DNA of 40,312 nt from positions 1-40,312 of the forward strand of contig DIXO01000032.1 in NCBI GenBank assembly GCA_002428735.1, read 5' to 3'. Below the pieces are notes generated by a model. It saw only the letters and a list, made by a program, of their open reading frames with translations, was not told where the DNA came from and searched no databases. Made by a program: the position numbers and the translations under genes. Of this stretch, positions 17,900 through 25,410 are shown piece after piece (positions within the stretch are counted from its first letter, which is position 1; each line of letters starts with the position of its first letter). The stretch is from Syntrophaceae bacterium UBA6078 (GTDB lineage Bacteria > Desulfobacterota > Syntrophia > Syntrophales > UBA2210).

Positions 17900-17924
17900 G
17901 CACCGAATAGACGGTGCTTCTTTT
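17900..17924 (+). terminator. Possible terminator downstream of livF
   Basis: GCACCG (17900-17905) and CGGTGC (17912-17917) form a perfect 6-bp stem with a 6-base loop, followed by TTCTTTT. It is well placed to end the liv transcript before the convergent CoA-transferase gene. A second stem, TTTCCC/GGGAAA (17922-17927 with 17935-17940), lies next to it. The T-run is interrupted, so efficiency is uncertain. Confidence 0.45.
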
Positions 17925-18005
17925 CCCCTGGGGAGGGAAACGACGATCGCGTTTCTCTTCCACTGCCGGGACATGCCGACCGGCGTTCCCCACTTCACAC
18001 GTTGA

Positions 18006-19625
18006 TTAGAAATTCTTTTCCAATCCCATCAGGGCGGGGTTGAATATCCTCGCATCCATCAGACGGGGCTTCCTGATGATCGGTTTGAAGGCCATCAGGG
18101 CAAGGACGTCCTTCTCAAGGTCAATACCGGGGGCTATTTCGATCAGCTCCAGTCCTTCCCTGGTCAACGCGAAGACGCACCGCTCGGTCACGTAGCGCAC
18201 ATACTGATCCTTCCCGGCGCTGTACTTGCCGCCGAAGGTCATGTGCTCGACCTGGTCCACAAACTTTTTTGTATTCCCTTCCTGGTCTATGCACAGTTTG
18301 TTGTCTTTCACGGACACCTTCAGCCCTCCTGCGGTAAAGGTCCCCACGAAGATGCATTTTTTCGCGGCCTGGCTGATATTGATGAATCCGCCGCATCCGG
18401 CGAGTTTCGGACCGAACTTGCTCACATTGACATTGCCGTCTTTGTCTGTTTCCGCCATGCCGAGACAGGTGATATCAAGACCACCGCCGTCATAGTAATC
18501 AAACTGGTAGGGCTGGTCTATGATGCAATCCGGATTGGCCGCCGCCCCGAAGCTCAACCCCCCCTGGGGGATACCGCCAATGATGCCGGGCTCGGCCGTG
18601 AGGGTGAAGTATTTGGAGATCCTCTCCTCATTGGCCACGTTGGCGACCCCCTCGGGCATGCCGATCCCCAGGTTGACGATATCGTTCGGGTTCAATTCAA
18701 AAGCGGCCCTCCGGGCGATGATCTTCCGGGCATCCATTTTCATCGGGGCCATGGATTGCAGGGGGATTTTTACCTCGCCGCTGAAAGAGGGACTATAGGG
18801 CTCCCCAAAGGTCTGCCAGTGGTTTTCAGGCTTGGAGACGACCACGCAGTCGACGAGAATCCCGGGAATCTTCACATTCCTGGCATTGAGCGTACCCTTT
18901 TCGGCAACCCGTTCGACCTGCACGATCACATACCCGCCGGAATTTTTAGCGGCCTGCGCGATCGAAAGGTTTTCATTCGTGAGGGCCTCTTTTTCCATTG
19001 AGACATTGCCGTCCGTGTCGGCAGTCGTGCCTCTGATGAGGGCGATATTGACGGGGGGAAGTTTGTAGGCGAGATATTCCTGCCCGTCAAAGGTGACAAG
19101 CTCGACGATCTCTTCCTTTGTGATGGCGTTCACTTTGCCGCCGTCATTCCTGGGGTCGACATAGGTTCCGAGCCCTATCTTTGTGATAGTTCTGGGCCGG
19201 TGAGCCGCAATATCCCTGAACATATGGGATACAACCCCCTGGGGGAGATTATAGGCGATGATCTTGTTTCCCATCGCCAGCTTCCCGAGTTTTGGCGCCA
19301 GGCCCCAGTGCCCGCCGATAACCCTTTTCAGCAGACCTTCATGGGCAAAGTGGTTCAGTCCCTTCTCTCCGCCATCCCCCTGCCCGGCGGCATACATAAG
19401 AGAGAGATTTCTGGGCTTTTGATTGCGTAAGAAATACTCCTCAATACCGATGAGGATTTCCTCAACAACGGCTATTCCGACGAATCCCCCCGTCGCTATA
19501 AGGTCTCCGTCCTGTATGAGCTGGATGGCGTCTTCAAGGGGCACCACCTTGTTTTTTGTTTCCATGGTCTTGAGAATGACGGGGTGAATATCCGGCTTCG
19601 CGGATGCTTTCTGATCAGCTGTCAT
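18006..19625 (-). CDS. Acyl-CoA:acetate/3-ketoacid-type CoA-transferase (fused alpha-beta)
   Basis: It moves CoA between a carboxylic acid and an acyl-CoA through a glutamyl-CoA thioester. It has 539 residues with both subunit domains in one chain, as in propionate CoA-transferase and YdiF. The N-terminal half has ATGGFVGIAVVEEIL and IRGTTADTDGN; the C-terminal half has NLGIGMPEGVANVA and the likely catalytic Glu in TAEPGIIGG. The first 25 residues are a polar extension. AGGAG precedes the ATG. It follows the hydratase gene at a 59-base gap and is probably cotranscribed with it. The acid used cannot be told from sequence. Confidence 0.92.
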   Translation of the reverse strand: MTADQKASAKPDIHPVILKTMETKNKVVPLEDAIQLIQDGDLIATGGFVGIAVVEEILIGIEEYFLRNQKPRNLSLMYAAGQGDGGEKGLNHFAHEGLLKRVIGGHWGLAPKLGKLAMGNKIIAYNLPQGVVSHMFRDIAAHRPRTITKIGLGTYVDPRNDGGKVNAITKEEIVELVTFDGQEYLAYKLPPVNIALIRGTTADTDGNVSMEKEALTNENLSIAQAAKNSGGYVIVQVERVAEKGTLNARNVKIPGILVDCVVVSKPENHWQTFGEPYSPSFSGEVKIPLQSMAPMKMDARKIIARRAAFELNPNDIVNLGIGMPEGVANVANEERISKYFTLTAEPGIIGGIPQGGLSFGAAANPDCIIDQPYQFDYYDGGGLDITCLGMAETDKDGNVNVSKFGPKLAGCGGFINISQAAKKCIFVGTFTAGGLKVSVKDNKLCIDQEGNTKKFVDQVEHMTFGGKYSAGKDQYVRYVTERCVFALTREGLELIEIAPGIDLEKDVLALMAFKPIIRKPRLMDARIFNPALMGLEKNF

Positions 19626-19684
19626 GATTGAACTCCTGTTGTGAATAATATGGTTCCAATTCGAGATACAAACCTATCCGCCTG

Positions 19685-20107
19685 TCACATCGGTTTGGGA
19701 GGGCTTACGATCGCCTCTCCTTCAATCACCTTGATTCCACTCTGATTGGTGCAGGTTGTTTCAAGCCGCACCTTATTCTTCTCGGCCAGTATTTCTGAAA
19801 CTTTCACCCGCGCCGTAATCGTATCGCCTATCCTGACCGGCGCCAGGAACTTGAGGGTCTGGTCAAGGTATATCGTCCCTGGCCCCGGCAGTTTCATGGC
19901 AATTACGGTAGATATAAACCCTGCCGACAGCATGCCGTGGGCGATACGGGTCTTGAAAAAGGTGTTTTTTGCGTATTCCTCGTTGGTGTGTGCCGGATTG
20001 AAATCGCCGCTTACCCCAGCATAAAGATAAATATCTGTTTCCGAGACTGTCTTGGAGAATTCCGCGTGATCGTTTACTTTCAATTCTTTAATAGACTTGC
20101 CGAGCAT
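19685..20107 (-). CDS. MaoC-like (R)-specific enoyl-CoA hydratase
   Basis: This is a hot-dog-fold protein of 140 residues expected to hydrate trans-2-enoyl-CoA to the (R)-3-hydroxyacyl-CoA, or act in reverse. The hydratase-2 catalytic motif is intact: SGDFNPAH, with Asp and His about residues 34-39, and HGMLSAGF follows. GGGAGG lies just before the ATG. Together with the CoA-transferase downstream it suggests acyl-CoA processing of an imported acid. Some MaoC-fold proteins act instead in fatty acid synthesis or as small accessory hydratases. Confidence 0.9.
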   Translation of the reverse strand: MLGKSIKELKVNDHAEFSKTVSETDIYLYAGVSGDFNPAHTNEEYAKNTFFKTRIAHGMLSAGFISTVIAMKLPGPGTIYLDQTLKFLAPVRIGDTITARVKVSEILAEKNKVRLETTCTNQSGIKVIEGEAIVSPPKPM

Positions 20108-20172
20108 CTGTGTGCCTCCCTTCCTGATAACGAAGCAGGTATTAAGGATCGTGTAACCAGCTACGCTCCGTC

Positions 20173-20188
20173 TTCAAGAAACATGCCA
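20173..20188 (-). promoter_or_regulatory. Weak sigma54-like promoter upstream of the MaoC gene
   Basis: Read on the minus strand the site is TGGCATG-TTTC-TTGAA. The -24 element matches the sigma54 consensus well and the spacing to the -12 element is right, but the -12 GC is replaced by GA. It lies in the 212-base gap between the regulator gene and the MaoC gene, about 65 bases before the MaoC ATG. The change at -12 would weaken it, so it may be decayed or non-functional. Nothing else is recognised in this gap apart from a TGTAGC/GCTACA inverted repeat at 20307-20324. Confidence 0.3.
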
Positions 20189-20319
20189 GCGGGTTTTGTG
20201 GAGGATCGCCGACGGCGGAAGCGCGGGAAACAGCCGTATGTGTTCCTTTTCATCGGAGATGGGTTCAGATTGCAAGGTGGCGAGTGAAGGTCTGTAGGAC
20301 CGGAAGTGTAGCAGATCGG

Positions 20320-21768
20320 CTACAAGGCGGGTGTCTCTTCGTTGTGGTGAAGCGGGATATTGTATTTCTTCATCTTTTTGTACAGCAGGGTTCGATGGAT
20401 ACCCAGCATTCTGGCGGCTTTCTGCTTGTTGTAGCCCGCCGTATGGAGCGTATGGAGGAGGGCTTCTTGCTCGGCCTGCTCATGCAGGCGCTTGAGTGAG
20501 ACCTCTTCCTGTGCGGGAAAGCCGCTGTGCCCTTCCTTCTTGACGGCATGCCCCTTGTTGGTCAGGTAGCAGGGGAGATCCTCAAGATGAATGGTATCCC
20601 CATCCAGCGAGGAGATCGTCCGTTCCAGCACATTCAGAAGCTCCCGCGTGTTGCCGGGCCAGTCACTGTTCTTCAGAACATCCTCTGCCTCGGGGGCAAT
20701 CGAGATCTCGGTGAACCCGAATTCTTCAGCGATATTTTTCAACAGATGGTGCGCCAGGGGAATGATGTCTTCCCTCCTCTCGCGCAGAGGGGGGATATGG
20801 AGCGATATGACATTCAAACGGTAAAATAGATCGAGCCGGAATCTCTTTTCCGGCACCATTTCCTGGAGATTCTGATTCGTGGCCGCGATGAGGCGAAAAT
20901 TGGAATAAATCGGAGATGTTCCGCCTACCCGGGTGAATTCCTTATCCTCGATAACGCGCAGGAGCTTTGGCTGCATTTCAAGGGGCATGTCTCCGATTTC
21001 GTCGAGGAGTATTGAACTGTTGTGCGCCAGCTCGAACTTCCCCTTTTTCCCGCTGGTGCTGGCTCCCGTAAAGGCCCCTTTCTCATACCCGAATAATTCC
21101 GATTCTATCAGTTCCCGGGGGACGGCGGAACAGTTCAGGCGCAGAAGAGGCCGGTTCTTCCGGGAACTGGCATTATGAATGGCGTGGGCGAAGAGTTCCT
21201 TGCCCGTGCCGCTTTCCCCCGTTATCAGGACGGGGAAAGAATATTCGGCCGCCCTGAGGGCCTCTTTTTTGAGGAATGTCATTGCCTCGCTGACCCCCAC
21301 AATACAGTCGAAGGTAAACTTTTTTGCGCGGAGGGTGTTTATCTTGTCTTCGTATTCCTTCACCTTCGATTCCAGGAGAGAGAGCTTCCCCATCAGTTTC
21401 TTCAGGTCTTTGGTATTCTTGAACATGACCTGACCGTAGACGGCGATCACCTTGCCGTCTTTCTTGATGGGGATGCGCTGCACCACCATGTTCTGTCCCA
21501 TTATATATTGAGAGTGATTGATCTCCGGTACGCCGGTTTGCGCCACAATGTGCATCCGTGTGTTTTCAATGACCTCGGTACAGTGCTTCCCGATCTGCTG
21601 GGCGGGGTCTATCTTGAGGAACTCGCCGTAGGGTCTGTTGAAATGGGTCACGTACCCGTCGGGGTCCGTGACAACCACCCCATCGTGAATGTTGTCCATA
21701 ATAAGGGAATACATTTTACACTGATCCTTGGTTGTTGTGGAGCTGCATCTTTTCTTTTCGGCACTCAT
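20320..21768 (-). CDS. PAS-AAA+-Fis sigma54-dependent regulator (regulator 1)
   Basis: This is an enhancer-binding protein of 482 residues that opens sigma54 promoters by ATP hydrolysis. It has an N-terminal PAS domain (about residues 20-120, MDNIHDGVVVTDPDG onward), a coiled-coil linker with LLESKVKEYEDKINTL, an AAA+ domain with Walker A GESGTGKE, the sigma54-contacting GAFTGA loop, Walker B SSILLDEIGD and FRLDLFYRLNV, and a C-terminal Fis-type helix-turn-helix (NKQKAARMLGIHRTLLYKKMKKY). There is no receiver domain, so the PAS domain or a small ligand probably controls it. It is divergent from dctPQM and upstream of the MaoC and CoA-transferase genes, both likely targets. Confidence 0.95.
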   Translation of the reverse strand: MSAEKKRCSSTTTKDQCKMYSLIMDNIHDGVVVTDPDGYVTHFNRPYGEFLKIDPAQQIGKHCTEVIENTRMHIVAQTGVPEINHSQYIMGQNMVVQRIPIKKDGKVIAVYGQVMFKNTKDLKKLMGKLSLLESKVKEYEDKINTLRAKKFTFDCIVGVSEAMTFLKKEALRAAEYSFPVLITGESGTGKELFAHAIHNASSRKNRPLLRLNCSAVPRELIESELFGYEKGAFTGASTSGKKGKFELAHNSSILLDEIGDMPLEMQPKLLRVIEDKEFTRVGGTSPIYSNFRLIAATNQNLQEMVPEKRFRLDLFYRLNVISLHIPPLRERREDIIPLAHHLLKNIAEEFGFTEISIAPEAEDVLKNSDWPGNTRELLNVLERTISSLDGDTIHLEDLPCYLTNKGHAVKKEGHSGFPAQEEVSLKRLHEQAEQEALLHTLHTAGYNKQKAARMLGIHRTLLYKKMKKYNIPLHHNEETPAL

Positions 21769-21797
21769 TGCTCATTTCCTGTTGTTGAGTGGTCAAG

Positions 21798-21841
21798 AAA
21801 ACGTATCAAAAGGTCTACATGCTGCTTTTCTAATACGTTTT
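21798..21841 (+). promoter_or_regulatory. Inverted repeat, candidate enhancer for regulator 1
   Basis: AAAACGTAT (21798-21806) and ATACGTTTT (21833-21841) are perfect inverted 9-mers, and AAAAG (21808-21812) with CTTTT (21825-21829) adds a second, nearly concentric pair. The centre lies about 143 bases before the expected start of the sigma54 promoter at 21937, a normal enhancer distance, and about 50 bases before the regulator's own ATG, so autoregulation is also possible. Confidence 0.55.
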
Positions 21842-21936
21842 TATGCCCCTGTCTGTCAATCATTTTTTTCCGGATTACCGGGCTGTATCAACGTCATTCC
21901 TGAGATGGCGGTGGTTTGCGCCATGATGGTGACCGC

Positions 21937-21952
21937 TGGTCTGAAACTTGCA
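21937..21952 (+). promoter_or_regulatory. Sigma54 promoter for the dctPQM operon
   Basis: The sequence TGGTCTG-AAAC-TTGCA has the invariant GG and GC at the correct 10-base separation and a perfect TTGCA -12 element; three positions of the -24 element differ from TGGCACG. Transcription should start near 21963, about 77 bases before the dctP ATG. The divergent gene encodes a sigma54 activator, which supports the call. Confidence 0.65.
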
Positions 21953-22039
21953 GTTCTGTGCCGGGAAGACAGATGAGGAAGAGGGTTTTGTTTTTTGCAG
22001 GTACCATAACAACGCACATTGAAAGAAGGAGGTACGGTA

Positions 22040-23134
22040 ATGAGGAAGAAAGTATTTGTGGTGATGTTGGCGATTGCGCTGGTTTTCAGTTTTTCCCTGG
22101 CCATCTCATCGGCTGTAGCCGCGCCAAAGGTTCTCAAGTGGAAGATGACGTCCACCTGGCCGCCGTCAATCGACCTGATCCGGGCCGACTACGCCTTTGT
22201 CGAGGCTGCCAACCAGCTCTGCAAGGGGCGCCTTGAGATCAAGTTCTTCACGGGCGGAACCCTGATGCCGTCGTACGAGGTTTTCGACGCGGTCGGCAAG
22301 GGAACGGTTGAAGCAGCCGGTGACTGGCCCAACTACTGGGCGGGAAAGGACCCGGTCTTCGATACCCTCGGATCCTATCCCATGGGTATGACCCCCTTTG
22401 ATTATTTCGTATGGATTTACGGTGGTGAGGGCCGGAAGATCTACGAAGAGGCCTACGGGAAATTCGGCATGATGTATCTCGTGACAGGTGTGACCCCCAT
22501 GGAATGCGGTATCCGCAGCAACAAGCCCGTCAAATCGCTCGAGGACATCAAGGGAATGAAGATCAGAATGTCCGGTCAGGCCCAGGGCAAGCTCCTGAAG
22601 GACCTCGGGGCCGCTCAGATAGCCATGTCGGGCCAGGAGATCTATCAGGCACTGCAGAAGGGCGTCATCGACGCGGCAGAATTCTGCAGCCCCTCCTGCG
22701 ACTGGGGTATGGGATTCGGCGAGGTGACGAAATACTGGGCCGTCCCCGGATGGCATCAGCCCGCGTCCGTTATGGGCGTCATGATCAACCAGAAGGTATG
22801 GGATTCGCTGGACAAGGATCTCCAGGAAGACCTCAAATTAGCCGCAAAGGCAGCCTGCGTGAAATTCACGGCGGAACAGTACTATGACGTCATAGAGTAC
22901 ACAAAGAAGTTCGAAGACAAAGGAGTCCAGATCAACCGGTATGACGACGCGGTTCTGACCAGAATCGAGAAGCTGATAAACAAGCATACCGAGGAGACGG
23001 CCAAGAACAACCCGCTTTTCAAGAAATCGATGCAGTCCCAGATGAAGTTCAAGAAGGATTTCGCGAAGTGGCGGGCCATGGAAACCCCCTTCAGCTTCGG
23101 GTATAACCCCACGGAATACCCGAATCTTGACTGA
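22040..23134 (+). CDS. dctP: TRAP transporter solute-binding protein DctP
   Basis: This is the periplasmic receptor of a sodium- or proton-driven TRAP importer. It has 364 residues with a Sec signal peptide (about 1-26, ending ISSAVAA-PK). The family segment around residues 150-175, GIRSNKPVKSLEDIKGMKIRMSG, carries the Arg that usually salt-bridges the ligand carboxylate. The YWAVPGWHQP stretch is like that of 2-oxoacid and lactate receptors of the TakP type; that subfamily call is inference. ATG 22040 is chosen because AAGGAGGT lies at 22026-22033; an earlier in-frame start at 22019 would remove this ribosome site from the leader. Confidence 0.93.
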   Translation: MRKKVFVVMLAIALVFSFSLAISSAVAAPKVLKWKMTSTWPPSIDLIRADYAFVEAANQLCKGRLEIKFFTGGTLMPSYEVFDAVGKGTVEAAGDWPNYWAGKDPVFDTLGSYPMGMTPFDYFVWIYGGEGRKIYEEAYGKFGMMYLVTGVTPMECGIRSNKPVKSLEDIKGMKIRMSGQAQGKLLKDLGAAQIAMSGQEIYQALQKGVIDAAEFCSPSCDWGMGFGEVTKYWAVPGWHQPASVMGVMINQKVWDSLDKDLQEDLKLAAKAACVKFTAEQYYDVIEYTKKFEDKGVQINRYDDAVLTRIEKLINKHTEETAKNNPLFKKSMQSQMKFKKDFAKWRAMETPFSFGYNPTEYPNLD

Positions 23135-23168
23135 TAACGCCGGGGTTCAGAAAGCGGCATAGGAAAAA

Positions 23169-23218
23169 GAGAGCTGGAGGCCCCGGCCGGTATACCGGGC
23201 GGGGCCTCGGCTCCTCTC
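23169..23218 (+). other. Large GC-rich hairpin between dctP and dctQ
   Basis: GAGGCCCC (23177-23184) pairs with GGGGCCTC (23201-23208); inside it CCGG-TATA-CCGG (23187-23198) forms a second stem, and GAGAG/CTCTC (23169-23173 with 23214-23218) extends it outward. There is no T-run. It is well suited to block 3' exonuclease decay or to cause partial termination after the receptor gene. The rest of the 239-base gap before dctQ shows nothing I recognise. Confidence 0.65.
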
Positions 23219-23373
23219 ACGCATTTTGTTCGAAACCCTCATTCCTTTTGAACGATATCCGGTGTAGGGCAGTTATTTTTGACGATAGACAGGGAGCGGC
23301 TTTTTTTCGGGCCCGTAATCTTTTGTAGGTGAATGCGGAACTCATGGCATGAGCCGCACGGGAAGGAGGTTAT

Positions 23374-23883
23374 ATGGATTTTGCACGGAAGATATCACTT
23401 TTCTGTGATACCATCAGTGAGTGGACGGGGAGGATCTTCGGTTGGGTCATCGTTCCCCTGGTCCTCCTCACGGTTATGGAGGTGACCCTGAGACGGTTTT
23501 TCGGTTCGCCTACCATATGGAGCTTCGAAGTGCTCAAGCAGCTCTACGCACTTCATTTCATGATTGTCGCCGCCTTTGGTCTTCTCTATGGCTCCCATGT
23601 GTCGGTCGATGCGTTCACCATGGTCCTGAAAGAGAAAACGAAAGCCATTCTGGATCTGATCAGTTATGTCATATTCTTTTTCCCTTTCATCATCGTGTGC
23701 ATCTGGCAGGGCTATTCCTTCGCGTCGCGGTCGTGGGCGATGAAGGAAACCACGTGGAGCGTCTTCGCCCCGCCCGTCTATCCCATCAAGACGGTCATTA
23801 TCATAACCTTCATACTCCTTCTCATACAGGGTATATCGGAAGTGATTAAGAGGATATATATCATCAAGGGGGTCAAGCTATGA
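23374..23883 (+). CDS. dctQ: TRAP transporter small permease DctQ
   Basis: This is the small membrane subunit of the TRAP importer, 169 residues with four transmembrane helices. RIFGWVIVPLVLLTVMEVTLRR in the first helix and the PTIWSFEVLKQLYALHFMI segment are typical of the larger DctQ class. AAGGAGGT is directly upstream of the ATG, and the gene overlaps dctM by 4 bases. Confidence 0.92.
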   Translation: MDFARKISLFCDTISEWTGRIFGWVIVPLVLLTVMEVTLRRFFGSPTIWSFEVLKQLYALHFMIVAAFGLLYGSHVSVDAFTMVLKEKTKAILDLISYVIFFFPFIIVCIWQGYSFASRSWAMKETTWSVFAPPVYPIKTVIIITFILLLIQGISEVIKRIYIIKGVKL

Positions 23884-25211
23884 TCGATATCAGTCCCGAA
23901 CTCTTGACGGCCCTCATGTTCATCGGTCTTCTGATCGGCCTCTTCATGGGCCATCCCCTTGCCTTTGTTCTGGGCGGCCTGGCGGTGATATTTGGTCTGC
24001 TGGGATGGGGACCATCGGTATTTTACATATTTATGAACAGGATATGGGGGACGATGGACAACTATGTCCTTCTGGCCATTCCGCTCTTCATATTCATGGC
24101 GCAGCTTCTCGACCAGTCGGGGGTTGCCGAGGAACTCTTCAAGGCCCTGCGGTACGTGCTGGGCCAGACACGGGGAGGCATCGCGCTGTCGGTTATTCTC
24201 GTTTCCACGGTCTTTGCGGCCTGCACCGGCATTATCGGGGCATCCGTGGTTACCATGGGGCTTCTGGCCGTGCCGATGATGAAAAAATATGGGTACGATG
24301 AAGCGTTGACCTATGGAGCGATCTGCGCCGGGGGGACACTCGGCATCCTGATTCCCCCGAGCATCATGCTGGTCATCATGGCGAGCGAGGCGACCCTGTC
24401 TGTGGGGAAATTATTCGCCGGAGCGGTCTTCCCCGGAATCATTCTCTCCGCGCTGTACATGGTGTATGTGGGCATTTTGTGTTTTGTAAAACCCGAGCTC
24501 GGTCCCCCCATCAGCAGGGAAGAGCGTGCTCAGGTGACTAACGCGCAAGTCGCGCTCATGGTCCTGAAATCACTTGTGCCTCCCATGATTCTCATACTCG
24601 GCGTGCTGGGATCGATCTTCTTCGGCATCGCGACGCCGACGGAGGCAGCTGGCGTCGGGGCGTTCCTGGCCTTTATCATGGTCCTTGCTTACGGAAAGTT
24701 CACCTGGAGAGGGCTCTACAAAGCCGTGATGCAGACGGCAAAGACGAATACCATGGTGATCATGATCCTCTGCGGCGCCACCTGTTTTACCGGCATATTT
24801 CTCGGCGTCGGCGGCGGGGACGTGGTGACGGACTTTGTCTTGGGTCTGGGGCTGGGCAAGTGGGGGACCTTCTGGGTCATGATGGCGATCGTTCTGATTC
24901 TGGGAATGTTCATCGACTGGATCGGCATTGTCCTTATCTGTTTTCCGCTCTTTCTCCCCATTGCCAAGCAATTGGACTTCGACCCGATCTGGTTTGTCAT
25001 CATGATAGCGGTGAACCTGCAGGCGTCATTCCTCACACCGCCGTTCGGATACGCCCTCTTCTACATCAAGGGGGTTGATCCCGAACATATCGATATCAGA
25101 AAGGTGTACAAGGGCATCGTCCCCTTTGTGGCGCTGATGGTTATCGGTCTGCTCATATGCGCGGCCTTCCCGGACGCGATCATGTGGCTGCCCAACCTGC
25201 TTGTTGAATAA
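23880..25211 (+). CDS. dctM: TRAP transporter large permease DctM
   Basis: This is the transport-competent subunit, 443 residues with about 12 helices. Family features include FMGHPLAFVLGG, the LLAIPLFIFMAQLLDQSG segment, TGIIGASVVTMGLLAVPMM, GGTLGILIPPSIMLVI, the ATPTEAAGVGAF motif near the middle, and LTPPFGYALFYIKGV near the end. The ATGA overlap with dctQ couples the two. It is the last gene of the operon, followed by a strong terminator. Confidence 0.96.
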   Translation: MIDISPELLTALMFIGLLIGLFMGHPLAFVLGGLAVIFGLLGWGPSVFYIFMNRIWGTMDNYVLLAIPLFIFMAQLLDQSGVAEELFKALRYVLGQTRGGIALSVILVSTVFAACTGIIGASVVTMGLLAVPMMKKYGYDEALTYGAICAGGTLGILIPPSIMLVIMASEATLSVGKLFAGAVFPGIILSALYMVYVGILCFVKPELGPPISREERAQVTNAQVALMVLKSLVPPMILILGVLGSIFFGIATPTEAAGVGAFLAFIMVLAYGKFTWRGLYKAVMQTAKTNTMVIMILCGATCFTGIFLGVGGGDVVTDFVLGLGLGKWGTFWVMMAIVLILGMFIDWIGIVLICFPLFLPIAKQLDFDPIWFVIMIAVNLQASFLTPPFGYALFYIKGVDPEHIDIRKVYKGIVPFVALMVIGLLICAAFPDAIMWLPNLLVE

Positions 25212-25265
25212 CGGCGGGTTCCGCGGCGCGGATGGGGCCTCACAACCGAGAAGGCACATGTTGAT

Positions 25266-25305
25266 GGAGGGTCTCGACTGAATCAGTCGAGACCCTCCAC
25301 TTTTT
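25266..25305 (+). terminator. Intrinsic terminator after dctM
   Basis: GGAGGGTCTCGACTG (25266-25280) and CAGTCGAGACCCTCC (25284-25298) form a perfect 15-bp stem with an AAT loop, followed by AC and five T residues (25301-25305). It ends the TRAP operon and insulates the next regulator gene. Confidence 0.92.
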
Positions 25306-25397
25306 AGGGAGCAATCATTTCCTTTCTGCCCGGGCGGCATATGCGGGACATCACCGTCCGTGCGGCACCGGTTGCGCCATTGGCATTATTGCGGTAG

Positions 25398-25403
25398 TAT
25401 AAT
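25398..25403 (+). promoter_or_regulatory. Consensus -10 element immediately upstream of regulator 2
   Basis: A perfect TATAAT ends 7 bases before the ATG at 25411, so a transcript starting at the normal distance would have almost no leader. TTGCGC at 25372-25377 is a possible -35 element but its 20-base spacing is too long. Either the mRNA is leaderless or translation starts at the later in-frame ATG at 25432. Confidence 0.35.
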
Positions 25404-25410
25404 CTAAAAT

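Noticed and set aside
21906..21919. A second sigma54-like sequence (TGGC...TTGC) upstream of dctP
   Set aside because: Only 9 bases separate the GG and GC, one fewer than sigma54 tolerates well. The site at 21937 has the correct 10.
25381..25392. TGGCATTATTGC upstream of regulator 2 as a sigma54 promoter
   Set aside because: The GG to GC separation is far too short (7 bases).
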